From positions 1,240,001 to 1,304,000 of the forward strand of contig OY781889.1 of the NCBI GenBank assembly GCA_963677185.1: a DNA stretch of 64,000 nucleotides, in the 5' to 3' direction. The DNA comes from G963677185 sp963677185. Lineage in GTDB: Bacteria; Bacillota; Syntrophomonadia; Syntrophomonadales; Syntrophomonadaceae. Position 1 is the stretch's first letter, and each line of letters begins with the position of its first letter. This document shows positions 1 through 9,111 of the stretch, piece after piece. Position numbers and translations under genes: made by a program. A model generated the notes under the pieces. It was given only the letters and a program-made list of their open reading frames with translations, was not told the DNA's origin and did no database searches.

Positions 1-1042
1 CTATTATGACCGTATTTCCGGTTGCGTTAAGCATGGCAGCCAGCTTGACCAGGCCACGGTTGGATGCCTTCACCGGCACGCCGTAATCAGCAGCAATATC
101 AATGCCAGAGTGCGGATAAGGTGCTGCGCCGTTTACTGAACGCCGGGCGCCATATTCAGTCGTGATTGGCCCGCTGCAGGGCAGGAGGAAGGTTTGGTCC
201 CACAGGGCTTGAAGGCTTGAAGTGCTTAAAGCTCTCGCGGTCTTCTCCTGGTCAAGCGCAGCCAGCGCGGGATCACGCCAGGCTTCCAGGCTGCTGTCCA
301 CCCAGAGATTCTGCACCGGGTAAGCGCTTTCCTGAACCCTCAACATTCCTGCGGCATCGACCAGCCGGATGCCCTGGCGCTCCAGAATGACACGGTAGCT
401 GTAGTTGGCCGGGGGCACATCAGATTCAATCCCGATGAGCTTGAAACGGTTTTTACCATGTTCGTATACTTCATTGCTGACTCCGGGGATATCGCTGCTG
501 AAGCTTATCCGGTCCGAAGCCAGGCAGGGTTCCATCCACAGCATCATCATGTGTCCCTGAGCTGCAGAGGAACTTGATACATGAAATCCGGGAGCCGACT
601 CCAGAGAGGGTTTGCCAGGCAAGGTATGACCGGGGCCGCTGGTTATTTCTACTCCGTTGTTGCGCCATTCAACCGTTCCCCCGATGGCTTCAACCACGGC
701 TCTGGCTGGCATGAAATAGGCGGCGCCCTGCAAGGTAACAGCTGCCGGGAGCTCCTTTTTCTGTCCATCGCAGTACACAACCGCACTTCCGGGCTTGAAG
801 ACCATCTCACGCGGTCCCTGTGTGCAGACAATACTGGAATTAACACTGTTCCAGCTGACCGTTGCCCCCATGGACTCCATTACTGCCCGCAAAGGCACCA
901 TAACCGAGGATTTGTCTATATACGGTTCAGGCATGAAAGTGCGTGGAGTTCCGTCTATGGACAGCCCGACCGCCAGCAGCGGATTGGCAGGAAGCAGCAA
1001 CATCACAGTCAGCAGCATCAGGAGCATGCATGATTTTCGCAT
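1..1042 (-). CDS. M23 family metallopeptidase with N-terminal copper-amine-oxidase-like stalk domain (3' end cut by window)
   Basis: Secreted cell-wall peptidase, probably cutting peptidoglycan cross-bridges. It begins with a signal peptide (MRKSCMLLMLLTVMLLLPAN) and a copper-amine-oxidase N-like stalk region (repeated 'VMVPLRAVMESMGATVSW' and 'AYFMPARAVVEAIGG' units, about residues 35-125). A linker follows, then the start of an M23 (LytM) domain near residue 285 with 'YGARRSVNG' and 'PHSGIDIAADYGVPVKA', where the H and D of HSGID are zinc ligands. The frame is open without a stop from the ATG at 1042 to the window edge, so the C-terminus with the second HxH motif is missing. An AAGGAG site lies 8 bases before the ATG. 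The gene follows the small membrane gene ending at 1044 almost without a gap, so the two are probably co-transcribed. The stalk domain does not imply amine oxidase activity. Confidence 0.85.
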   Translation of the reverse strand, partial: MRKSCMLLMLLTVMLLLPANPLLAVGLSIDGTPRTFMPEPYIDKSSVMVPLRAVMESMGATVSWNSVNSSIVCTQGPREMVFKPGSAVVYCDGQKKELPAAVTLQGAAYFMPARAVVEAIGGTVEWRNNGVEITSGPGHTLPGKPSLESAPGFHVSSSSAAQGHMMMLWMEPCLASDRISFSSDIPGVSNEVYEHGKNRFKLIGIESDVPPANYSYRVILERQGIRLVDAAGMLRVQESAYPVQNLWVDSSLEAWRDPALAALDQEKTARALSTSSLQALWDQTFLLPCSGPITTEYGARRSVNGAAPYPHSGIDIAADYGVPVKASNRGLVKLAAMLNATGNTVII

Positions 1043-1043
1043 A

Positions 1044-1445
1044 TTATTGCTCCTTCAGTGATTTTTGGTAATAGACAAACAGCCATATGAAGATAAAAAA
1101 CTGGCTTCCAGCAAGCGCTCCGAGTGTTTTGAAAAGATCCAGGTTCACTTCCCATTGCATAGCAGAGGCCGCAATGGCTAGAAAGCATGCTCCAGCCGAT
1201 GAAAGAGCCACGGTGCTGTATGCGGCTCGGCCGGCAATGCTTATTGCGTTTCCAGCCGGTGCTTCTCCAGCTTGTTCGGATTTGCGCTGCTGAAGAATGG
1301 TGTAGAGAAAAACCAATATAGCCGCAGCTATGAAGCCGGTGCCGAAACCGGCGTTGCTCAGGTGCCCGAACAGCAGCATTCCAGTTCCAGATACCAGGAA
1401 AAATGACAGGATTATGGCCAGGATGGTTGTTTTTCCAGCAGGCAT
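1044..1445 (-). CDS. Small four-helix membrane protein, unknown function
   Basis: A 133-residue protein with four predicted membrane segments: about residues 7-28 (ILAIILSFFLVSGTGMLLF), 34-50, 72-95 (AAYSTVALSSAGACFLAIAA) and 106-128. A short charged loop (QQRKSEQAGEAP) separates the two pairs. I do not recognise the family. It lies between the Trx-NHL selenoprotein gene and the M23 peptidase gene, all on the minus strand, with a 2-base gap to the latter, so it is likely part of the same transcript. The upstream sequence has CAAGGAGTG before the ATG. Whether it helps the peptidase or the redox protein cannot be told from sequence. Confidence 0.6.
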   Translation of the reverse strand: MPAGKTTILAIILSFFLVSGTGMLLFGHLSNAGFGTGFIAAAILVFLYTILQQRKSEQAGEAPAGNAISIAGRAAYSTVALSSAGACFLAIAASAMQWEVNLDLFKTLGALAGSQFFIFIWLFVYYQKSLKEQ

Positions 1446-1485
1446 TATTCACACTCCTTGGTATGTTTCATTCACTTTAAGTTGT

Positions 1486-2964
1486 TTATTCGATCTCCAG
1501 ATCGTCCAGCTGGCCGCTGGCCAGGTTATAACAGCGAATCAGATGGTTGCCAGTATCGGCTATCCAGAGCCGTTTTGAGGCATATTTAACATCGCCCGGT
1601 TCATTCAATGTGATGCGCAGACAATTTTGGTTTTCAAGGGAGCATTGCCTGCTGAAGGCCGCGTCCTCTCCCAAAAGAGTTTGCACGGTCCGGCTGCGCA
1701 GGTCAATGGCTCGAATGGCATGGTTATACGTATCGGCGATATAAAGCATGTCATCGTGGAAATCGATACCGAGCGGGTGCTGCATCAGGGCTTTGTTCAA
1801 GCTGCCGTCCCGGTGCCCCCACACAAACAGGTCTTCACCCAGCAGGGTGCGCACATGACCGTTGTCCAGCCCGGCCGAGCGGATGGCCGAAGCTTCGCTG
1901 TCAGCGAAATAGAGGCTGCCGTTGCCAAAGCATATCCCTGACGGCTGGGCCAGCTGGGCCGACAGGGCGTTGCCGTCGAGAATGTTTTCTGTTCCACTGC
2001 CGGCAAAAGGCCGGGTGATCAGAGTATTCAGATCCAGGCTCCAGAGCTGGTGGCTGCCGGCCATGGCTATGTATAGATAGTCTCGATTACGCAGCAAATC
2101 CCAGGGAGAATTAAGCGAGCTGGCAGGACCATAACCGCCCGGTGACATCCAGGGAGCCTGTTCGCCGTTGCCAGCCAGAGTTTTTACCTCTCGTGTCTTC
2201 AAATCAGCGGACCTGATGGCATGGTTGCCGGTATCAGCTATATACAAGGTATCCTGATGCCAGTATATTCCCTGGGGATAGTTAAACTCGGCTCTTTCCA
2301 ACGGACCGTCCAGGAATCCCCTTTGTCCGCTTCCAATGGTAGATTTGACTGCAGCCCTTGACTGTCCGCGGGATTCTAACAGTAGAATGCGATTATGACC
2401 GCTGTCCGCTACGGTGATATTTTCGCCGCTGGAGTCAAGCGCAATTTTACCTGGGAATTTCAAGAGCGGATCCGGAAACAGCATCATTTCAATCGCGGCA
2501 GGAGTTGATGCCAGCGTTCCTTCGGCCAACCCACGGTCCAGGGATTTAGCGATCGCCTGGTCAATCAGCAAAGCCTTGCCTTCTCCGGCAGCACGCCCAA
2601 GTGGCTCACCGTCAGCTCCAATCAGCAGGAAGCTGGGCCAGGAATTGATTCCGAACATAGACCACAGGCGCATATCGCGGTCGTGTATGACCGGGTGTTT
2701 AATTTCATGCCTGGCGATGGCTGAAAGGATTCCTTCGGCCTGATTTTCCGCGGGAAATTTAGCCGAGTGCACACCGATCACCAGAAAAGGTTTATCCCGG
2801 TATTTGTTTTCCAGCCATGCCAGATCCGGCAGGATATGCAGGCAGTTAATTCAGCCATAGGTCCAGAAATCAAGCAGGATGACCCGTCCGGCCAGTTCTT
2901 CCGGTCGCGGCGCTGCCATTGTATTCAGCCATACTGCTTCACACAGTGTCTCGATAATGGTCAC
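1486..2964 (-). CDS. Thioredoxin-like/NHL-repeat selenoprotein (Sec at codon 38)
   Basis: A 492-residue protein resembling the NHLRC2 family: an N-terminal thioredoxin-like domain (about residues 20-150) followed by a beta-propeller of NHL repeats (about 160-490, with recurring 'LYIADTGNHAIR' and 'LYIADTYNHAIRAIDL' units). The reading frame runs from a GTG at 2964 (GGAGG 7 bases upstream) through an in-frame TGA at 2853-2851. The context is D-F-W-T-Y-G-U-I-N-C-L-H, where relatives have Cys-x-x-Cys (human NHLRC2 has TYCCINC). The TGA therefore falls exactly on the first redox cysteine, and a SECIS-like hairpin follows it. A pipeline blind to Sec would start the gene near 2781 and lose the active site. 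No signal peptide is seen, so it is probably cytosolic. The exact substrate is unknown; a thiol/selenol redox role is inferred. Confidence 0.85.
2815..2853 (-). promoter_or_regulatory. Bacterial SECIS-like element after the UGA of the Trx-NHL gene
   Basis: Directly 3' of the in-frame TGA (2853-2851) the coding strand forms TGCC-GGATCT-GGCA at 2831-2818, extendable by two further C-G pairs across a one-base bulge. The apical loop opens with GG and begins 23 bases after the TGA, close to the spacing and loop type of bacterial SECIS hairpins read by SelB. It lies inside the coding sequence, as is normal in bacteria. Confidence 0.65.
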
Positions 2965-2982
2965 AACCAGGCCTCCTTGATA

Positions 2983-4395
2983 TTAATAATCGGTGATGAT
3001 TTTGCCCATTTGCACTATTTCAAGGTTGTCGGCAGTCACCTGCCTGATGGTTGCCAGCTCTTCGTCATTCCACCTGGCGTCAGGAGCTCCTGAAATATAG
3101 AAGCTGGCTCCATTGTCGGCTACATACATGCCATAGGTTTTCAAGCCTTCGAGAATGACCTGCACACAGGAAGGAAAGCCGGAAGTATCAAAATCCTTTT
3201 TTAGCCTTATTCGTGCTCCCATCGGCGGGAGATAGGGATCGTAGTCGTCACTGGCGAAATGGGTTGCCGGAGCTACAAAAGCATGACGGGTTTCGTCAAC
3301 CGTAACCCGCAAGGCGTGGGTGATTTTACCTTCGCCGATCACTTCGTCATAGCGGGCCAGACCGGGCAGCATAGGCAAGCCAGCCGCATCAGCCGAAGTC
3401 CAGTATACAGGCCTCAAAGCATTGGAACGCAGGTTGAATATGGCTCCCGAACCCGCAGTATATCCCAAACCCTCTGGCCAAGCATTATAGGTTTCATAGA
3501 GAAGCTGGTTGTCGCGGTCCAGTACCAGAATATGCCGGTCGCTGCCCTTTTCAACCGGTGCATCAGCGGGAATGGGATAGGGGCCGGGATCGCTTTCGTC
3601 GTTGTATTCAAAAATCATGGGAACCCTGGGCGTGGAACCGTCCACAACGATATAAGGAATGCCGAAGGGACCGCCGTTCCAATTGGAACCGAAGTCAGCT
3701 TTCAGGCTCTTGTCAAATCCCATCCGCTCCAGGATCTTATCGGAATCAGGATCAACCGGCCAATCGTCCACGCGCTGGTTCCAGGGATTGTCCTCAGGGA
3801 AAAGGCGATAACCATTTAACGAGGCATTGGGACCCAGGCTGGGAACGCTTGACTGCGCTTCTGAACCGTCATCAGCGGGCTGGTCATAATAATCATCAAC
3901 CGTATCAAGGAATGAATCCGGTTCGGGTGGAGCGGCAGGCAGTTCTCCGTTCAGCAGGGCAGCATTGCCGGCGGAATCCCAGATTACTTCAAGGTTCAGG
4001 GCTTCAGAAAGGAAGCGCAAAGGGATGCAAAACCGGCCGTTTAATATCTCGGGAGGGCTGACCAGCGTGCGGGGAGTTCCATTGACCAGTGCTTCGCCGC
4101 TGCCGGCTTGCATTTTTATTAGCGGATCACCGAAATCAAGGGCTATAGATTGATCCTCCTGGTGCCACACTGGTTCAATACCCATGTTGTCCGCTACAAA
4201 GCGGGCTGGCACCATTATCGAACCATTGGAGCTGACATACGGAGCTTGATCAGGGAAAATGACCTCTTCCTGGTTGATTACCACCCTGATGCCCTGATCA
4301 GCGGCAATAACCCGCTCAGAGGTCATGCCCAGGACCGCTGCCAGCATAAACAGCGCCAGACCTACCGCGATAGAAGCTGAAGGCTTTTTCTTCAT
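2983..4395 (-). CDS. Secreted protein with copper-amine-oxidase-like stalk domain and a large C-terminal domain
   Basis: A 470-residue exported protein with a signal peptide at residues 1-31 (KKKPSASIAVGLALFMLAAVLG then ...VIAAD). Residues 33-150 are a copper-amine-oxidase N-like stalk domain with two 'VPARFVADNMGIEPVW' and 'IPLRFLSEALNLEVIWD' repeats. An acidic, Pro/Ser-rich linker follows (about 152-185). The C-terminal domain (about 190-470) begins 'LFPEDNPWNQRVDDWPVDPDS', a motif that I associate with secreted bacterial proteins of unknown enzymology, and carries 'HALRVTV' and 'ATHFASDDYDPYLPPMGARIRL'. It probably sits on the cell surface. The start is an ATG at 4395 preceded by GGGGGATAATT. 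The Trx-NHL selenoprotein gene follows after 18 bases, so the two may be co-transcribed. Confidence 0.75.
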   Translation of the reverse strand: MKKKPSASIAVGLALFMLAAVLGMTSERVIAADQGIRVVINQEEVIFPDQAPYVSSNGSIMVPARFVADNMGIEPVWHQEDQSIALDFGDPLIKMQAGSGEALVNGTPRTLVSPPEILNGRFCIPLRFLSEALNLEVIWDSAGNAALLNGELPAAPPEPDSFLDTVDDYYDQPADDGSEAQSSVPSLGPNASLNGYRLFPEDNPWNQRVDDWPVDPDSDKILERMGFDKSLKADFGSNWNGGPFGIPYIVVDGSTPRVPMIFEYNDESDPGPYPIPADAPVEKGSDRHILVLDRDNQLLYETYNAWPEGLGYTAGSGAIFNLRSNALRPVYWTSADAAGLPMLPGLARYDEVIGEGKITHALRVTVDETRHAFVAPATHFASDDYDPYLPPMGARIRLKKDFDTSGFPSCVQVILEGLKTYGMYVADNGASFYISGAPDARWNDEELATIRQVTADNLEIVQMGKIITDY

Positions 4396-4410
4396 AATTA
4401 TCCCCCTCTT

Positions 4411-5517
4411 TTATCGGCCGCTCATATAGAGCTGGCACTCTTCTTCGTTCAGGCAGCGTTTGATCATTACGGACGGATAGGGAGTCAAGTCGACCCGATG
4501 AGGCTTGTCCAGCTTTTGCCGGCTCTTATCGTACAGGACTTTTACAACCGGGCGGTCTGGCTGGTCTTTATTGGAGCTCAAGACCATGGCTATGGACCCG
4601 GTGTTCAGTTCGACCAGGCTGCCAGGCGGATAAACCGACACATTGGCCAGCAAAGAGTCGACACAAACGGGATCCAGCTGGCTGCCGGACATGCGCTGGA
4701 TTATGGCAATAGCCTGGTTGAGGCTGTAGGCAGCCCGGTAAGGGCGGTCGGCCAGGAGCGCGTCGTAAACGTCGGCCACGGCGACAATACGTGCAAACTC
4801 ATGGATATCGCCATGCTTGAGCTGCCCGGGATAGCCCTGGCCGTCGGAACGCTCGTGATGCTGCAGGGCTATGATGCTGGCAGACTCGGAAAGCTCTTCA
4901 TATTCACGCAATATTTCATACCCGTCCCGGCAGTGTTTTTTTACCTCCTCAAACTCTTCGGGGTCCAGGTCATCAGGTTTGTTAAGGATATCTTCAGGAA
5001 TAAAGATCTTGCCCAAATCGTGGAGAAGGGCTCCAGCACCCAGGTGTTGCAGCTTTTCATTAGAGTACCCCTGGTTAATCCCCATGAGAATAGCCAGCAG
5101 ACCCACATTTACCGAATGGGCGAAAACGTAGTCGTCAAAGGCCCGGATATCGGCAAGGTTGACCAGAATAATTTCGGTGGCGATGATTTCCTCCAGGAGC
5201 TGGCTGACGGTTTGCTGGACCATGGAAGTATCAATACGTCTGAACTGGGTGACATCATGAAAGGAATCCCTCACGCAACGCATGGTTTCCAGGCGGGTCT
5301 CATCAGAAATGACATTGGGCAGGCCGGTTTTTATCTCATTTAAATCAGGCCAGCTGTCATTGACATATATTGAAGCTATACCGAGTTTCTTAAGGAACTG
5401 AACATAATCAGGAGTTACCACCGCACCGGCTGCCGCCAGAATCTGGCCGTCAGAGTTGCATACTTTGCGGGCTATGGTCATGCCCGGCTGGAGCCTGTCA
5501 ATTCCAACTCTTATCAT
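4411..5517 (-). CDS. HD-GYP domain cyclic-di-GMP phosphodiesterase-like protein
   Basis: A 368-residue soluble protein. The first ~75 residues ('LQPGMTIARKVCNSDGQILAAAG...') are a DUF3391-like N-terminal region often attached to HD-GYP proteins. The HD-GYP domain spans about residues 120-300 with 'HSVNVGLLA', 'ALLHDLGKIFIP' (HD metal pair), 'HHERSDGQGYPG' (the GYP signature) and 'RIVAVADVYDALLADRPYR'. All metal ligands appear present, so it is likely an active c-di-GMP phosphodiesterase. I chose the ATG at 5517 because AGGAG lies 8 bases upstream; an in-frame extension to 5613 has no such site. It is divergent from the S41 protease gene. No sensory input domain is seen. Confidence 0.88.
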   Translation of the reverse strand: MIRVGIDRLQPGMTIARKVCNSDGQILAAAGAVVTPDYVQFLKKLGIASIYVNDSWPDLNEIKTGLPNVISDETRLETMRCVRDSFHDVTQFRRIDTSMVQQTVSQLLEEIIATEIILVNLADIRAFDDYVFAHSVNVGLLAILMGINQGYSNEKLQHLGAGALLHDLGKIFIPEDILNKPDDLDPEEFEEVKKHCRDGYEILREYEELSESASIIALQHHERSDGQGYPGQLKHGDIHEFARIVAVADVYDALLADRPYRAAYSLNQAIAIIQRMSGSQLDPVCVDSLLANVSVYPPGSLVELNTGSIAMVLSSNKDQPDRPVVKVLYDKSRQKLDKPHRVDLTPYPSVMIKRCLNEEECQLYMSGR

Positions 5518-5690
5518 GATTTCAACTCCTGTGCGGTAAAATTTTCCCGGTAAGCTAACGGTGTGTCCCCGGATGGATTTTATCCCTAGGCCTTCCCCAG
5601 GCAATTCAATCATATCAAATAGTGGCTGGCCAGCTCAACGAGTGTGGCCGGCTTTTTAACCCAAACCAGCGCGGGTGTTCCCGGGAGAAC

Positions 5691-5704
5691 AATGAACATT
5701 CATT
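5691..5704. promoter_or_regulatory. Palindrome AATGAACATTCATT in the S41 protease promoter region
   Basis: A 14-bp inverted repeat (AATGAA-CA-TTCATT). Its right half overlaps a weak -35-like TTCATT (5699-5704), which is 17 bases from a TATGAT -10-like box (5722-5727). This looks like a repressor operator on the protease promoter. Its TGAA/TTCA half-sites resemble those of TetR-family operators, including the one upstream of the TetR gene at 30486. The promoter assignment is tentative. Confidence 0.35.
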
Positions 5705-5785
5705 TACGCCGGCAATTGTTGTATGATATATGAGGCTGAAAAGAATGCCGGAATAATTGTGAAAGAGACAGGTGACCAAGCATAT

Positions 5786-6946
5786 ATGGAACAGAATCGG
5801 ATTGTACGAGGGATTATTAACGGCCTGGCTATATTTGGCCTGCTGGTGTTAATTGTTTTCGGGGTGCTGGCATTTAACAACTATCAGAATATCAGTACAG
5901 TGAGCACTGTTTTCAGCCTGATCAACGGTTTCTCAATGTACAGCCTGGACAACGGCAAAATGTTTGATGGCGCATTGAACGGCGTTGTTTCCTCCACCGG
6001 TGATCCCTACGCCCAGTATATGAACGCATACGAATGGGAAAATATGCAGCAGGATTACCAGGGGCAATTCGGCGGCATTGGCATATATATTGTGCAGGAC
6101 CGGGAAGGGCGCCTGTATATTGCAGCACCGATCAAGGACACTCCAGCAGAAAAGGCTGGACTGAAATCCAGTGATTTGATTATGAAAATTGACGGCAAAG
6201 AAGCATCCGATATGGATCAGGACCAGGCGGTCAATATGATCAGGGGAGAACCGGGCAGCCAGGTAACCCTGCAGATATATCAGAATATTGAAAAGGTCGA
6301 AAAGGAATTTGTACTTACCCGGCAAATCATTGACGTACCCACGGTTAGCTCCAGAGTGCTGGAAAATCATCCCGAAATTGGCTATATCGCTTTATCCCAG
6401 TTCCATTCTGAATCGGGACGAGAGGTTGAAAAAGCGCTGGGCGAATTGAACGGCCAGGGTGTCAAAGCCCTGGTGCTGGATCTGCGGGATGACACCGGAG
6501 GCGATTTTGATGCTGCGCTGGAGATTGCCGACCTCTTTCTGGGTCAAAAGGATATTGTCAGCGAGGTGACATCGCAGGGCAAGCAGCTGGTCCATACCGG
6601 CCAGAGCCAGTCAAATGATTGCACTTTGCCCATGGTGGTTCTTACCAATGGATTTTCCGCCAGTGCATCGGAAATCCTGGCCGCGGCGTTGCAGGATAAT
6701 GATCGGGCTGTTTTAGTTGGCGAGAAGACCTTTGGAAAGGGAGTAATCCAAAACATTTTCCAGCTGTCCAACGGCGGCGCGCTCAAGATAACTACTGAAA
6801 AGTACCTGACACCTGGCGGGCGGGATATCGATCGCAAGGGAATCGACCCTGATTACGAAGTCGCAGCGAATATCGCAACTGAAAACGACGAACAGCTGGA
6901 TAAGGCGGTGGAATTGCTGCTGCCTCAGCTGAATCCGGCTCCATGA
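5786..6946 (+). CDS. S41 family C-terminal processing peptidase (CtpA-like)
   Basis: A membrane-anchored serine protease of 386 residues. It has a single N-terminal membrane helix (about residues 8-30), a PDZ domain (about 80-165, 'GGIGIYIVQDREGRLYIAAPIKDTPAEKAGL') and the S41 catalytic domain. The Ser/Lys dyad is visible: 'FSASASEIL' (nucleophile Ser293) and 'GEKTFGKG' (Lys318). It should act outside the membrane on C-termini of envelope proteins. I chose the ATG at 5786 because the frame's earlier ATG (5723) sits on a probable -10 box and has no ribosome binding site; AGGTGA precedes 5786. The gene is monocistronic by position. Sporulation and envelope roles are known in the family but nothing here specifies one. 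Confidence 0.85.
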   Translation: MEQNRIVRGIINGLAIFGLLVLIVFGVLAFNNYQNISTVSTVFSLINGFSMYSLDNGKMFDGALNGVVSSTGDPYAQYMNAYEWENMQQDYQGQFGGIGIYIVQDREGRLYIAAPIKDTPAEKAGLKSSDLIMKIDGKEASDMDQDQAVNMIRGEPGSQVTLQIYQNIEKVEKEFVLTRQIIDVPTVSSRVLENHPEIGYIALSQFHSESGREVEKALGELNGQGVKALVLDLRDDTGGDFDAALEIADLFLGQKDIVSEVTSQGKQLVHTGQSQSNDCTLPMVVLTNGFSASASEILAAALQDNDRAVLVGEKTFGKGVIQNIFQLSNGGALKITTEKYLTPGGRDIDRKGIDPDYEVAANIATENDEQLDKAVELLLPQLNPAP

Positions 6947-7033
6947 TTTTGCTAAATTCGGATCAGGGCTTGCCATAGAACAAATGTTCGTGTAGTCTAT
7001 AGTGAGATAAGTCGATCATCAGGGGTATGGCGC

Positions 7034-9079
7034 GTGAAAGAAACGGATAGAATCTATGCAGGCGGTGAGCGGCCGTTTAAAATTGCATCTGATTATGTGC
7101 CCACCGGTGACCAGCCTCAAGCTATAGAGAGCCTGGTAACGGGACTGGCGAAGGGCTTCAAGGAACAGGTTCTCCTGGGGGTAACGGGTTCTGGTAAGAC
7201 CTTCACTATGGCCCAGGTCATACAGGCGGTGCAAAGGCCTGCCTTGATCATGGCACCGAATAAGACCCTGGCCGGCCAGCTATACTCAGAATTCAAACAG
7301 TATTTCCCGGACAATGCGGTGGAATACTTTATCAGTTATTATGATTATTACCAGCCGGAAGCCTATGTTCCCCAGCGCGATCTATACATTGAAAAAGATT
7401 CCTCCATCAATGATGAAATAGATAAACTGCGCCATTCCGCCACCGCCGCCCTCCTGGAACGGCGGGATGTCATTATTGTCGCCAGCGTTTCCTGCATTTA
7501 CGGCCTGGGTGCTCCGAAGGATTATTATGAGCTCGCTCTTTCCCTGAGACCCGGACAAGCCATGGATCGTGACCGAATGTTACGCCGCCTGGTGGAAAAC
7601 CATTACGAGCGCAACAGCGTGAGCTTTACCAGGGGGCAGTTCCGGGTGCGCGGTGACATAGTTGAGATATTTCCTGCCAATACCTTCGATCATGCTTTGC
7701 GGATAGAATTTTTCGGAGATGAAATAGAAAAAATAGTTGAATTTAATCCACTTACCGGAGAAATATTTGGTAAAGCCCTGCATGCCATGATATTCCCGGC
7801 ATCCCATTATGTAACCTCCCGGGAACGGATGATTGCCGCCGCCGACGAGATTGAAGCCGAACTGGAAACCCAGATAGCCGATTTCACCAGGGAAGGCAAG
7901 CTGATTGAAGCCCATCGCATCGGCCAACGCACTCGTTTCGATCTGGAAATGATCCGGGAAATAGGCTATTGCAAAGGAATTGAAAACTACTCCCGCTATA
8001 TCACCGGCCGCCAGCCAGGCGAGCCGCCCTACACTCTGATGGATTTTTTCCCGGATGATTTTCTCCTGTTTATTGATGAATCACATATAGGCATTCCCCA
8101 GATCAGGGGGATGTTTGGGGGTGACCGTTCCCGCAAGGAAACCCTGGTGGGCTATGGCTTCCGCCTTCCCTCGGCCCTGGACAACCGGCCGTTAAGCTTC
8201 GATGAATACCGCGAAAAGATCAACCAGGTGATTTATGTCAGCGCCACTCCCGGCGACTATGAGATGGAAAGGGCCGCCCGGGTAGCCGAGCAGCTGATTC
8301 GTCCCACCGGGCTGGTGGACCCGCAGCTAATGGTCAGGCCTACTGAAAACCAGATTGACGATTTGATTCATGAAATAAGGGATACGGTCAGCAAGGGCTT
8401 CAGAGTCCTGGTGACTACCCTGACCAAGCGCATGGCAGAAGACCTGTCCGCTTATTTCCGGGATGCTGACATGAAAGTGGAATACCTGCATTCAGATATT
8501 GACGCCCTGGAAAGGCTGGATATTCTGCGCAACCTGAGGACGGGCACCTTTGATGTGCTGGTCGGGATTAACCTTTTGCGGGAAGGGCTGGATCTGCCGG
8601 AGGTGGCTCTTGTGGCTATCCTGGACGCAGACAAGGCCGGATTTTTACGCTCGGAACGCTCCCTGATTCAGACCATCGGCCGGGCCGCGAGAAATGTTGA
8701 GGGACGGGTAATAATGTATGCGGATCAGGTCACTCCTCAAATGCAGGGAGCGATTGATGAAACCAATCGAAGACGGCAAAAGCAAGTCGCTCATAACCAG
8801 GCCCATAACATCAGCCCGGAAAGCATCCATAAAGCTATACATGCGGCCGTAGAAGCCACGGTGGCTGAAGACCCGGTTACTTATAAAGTGCCCGCTTTTG
8901 CGGGACTGACTAAAGCGGAAAGACGCCGCCTGGCCAAGGATGTTGAGGAAGAAATGCTTAAAGCCTCTGATGCACTTGATTTTGAAAGAGCCGCAGAGCT
9001 CAGGGACATGATGCGGGAACTGCTGGGACCGGCTCCGGCTGCTCCCAAATCAGGAGTTGGGCGCCGCAAACGGCAGTAA
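7034..9079 (+). CDS. uvrB: UvrABC nucleotide excision repair subunit B
   Basis: The damage-verifying helicase-like subunit of excision repair, 681 residues, the normal length. Walker A is GVTGSGKT (residues 49-56). The beta-hairpin segment 'YYDYYQPEAYVP' that clamps DNA near lesions follows at about 108-119. DESH supplies Walker B, and helicase motifs V-VI are 'GINLLREGLDLPEV' and 'QTIGRAARN'. The C-terminal UVR coiled coil ('LEEEMLKASDALDFERAAELRDMM'-like, about 635-665) binds UvrC/UvrA. Start is a GTG at 7034 with AGGGG 8 bases upstream. A tautomerase gene lies between it and uvrA. Confidence 0.98.
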   Translation: MKETDRIYAGGERPFKIASDYVPTGDQPQAIESLVTGLAKGFKEQVLLGVTGSGKTFTMAQVIQAVQRPALIMAPNKTLAGQLYSEFKQYFPDNAVEYFISYYDYYQPEAYVPQRDLYIEKDSSINDEIDKLRHSATAALLERRDVIIVASVSCIYGLGAPKDYYELALSLRPGQAMDRDRMLRRLVENHYERNSVSFTRGQFRVRGDIVEIFPANTFDHALRIEFFGDEIEKIVEFNPLTGEIFGKALHAMIFPASHYVTSRERMIAAADEIEAELETQIADFTREGKLIEAHRIGQRTRFDLEMIREIGYCKGIENYSRYITGRQPGEPPYTLMDFFPDDFLLFIDESHIGIPQIRGMFGGDRSRKETLVGYGFRLPSALDNRPLSFDEYREKINQVIYVSATPGDYEMERAARVAEQLIRPTGLVDPQLMVRPTENQIDDLIHEIRDTVSKGFRVLVTTLTKRMAEDLSAYFRDADMKVEYLHSDIDALERLDILRNLRTGTFDVLVGINLLREGLDLPEVALVAILDADKAGFLRSERSLIQTIGRAARNVEGRVIMYADQVTPQMQGAIDETNRRRQKQVAHNQAHNISPESIHKAIHAAVEATVAEDPVTYKVPAFAGLTKAERRRLAKDVEEEMLKASDALDFERAAELRDMMRELLGPAPAAPKSGVGRRKRQ

Positions 9080-9111
9080 GGTGCCAGGTATTTTATCAGG
9101 AGGTGCAGATT

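Noticed and set aside
2782..2964. Frameshift or nonsense mutation making the Trx-NHL gene a pseudogene
   Set aside because: The only interruption is one TGA exactly at the redox Cys column, followed by a SECIS-like hairpin; no other stop or frame change is present.
3259..3819. 186-codon plus-strand frame opposite the stalk-domain protein
   Set aside because: Antisense shadow; no ribosome site or domain.
4498..5343. 281-codon plus-strand frame opposite the HD-GYP gene
   Set aside because: Shadow of the minus-strand HD-GYP gene, which has all catalytic motifs.
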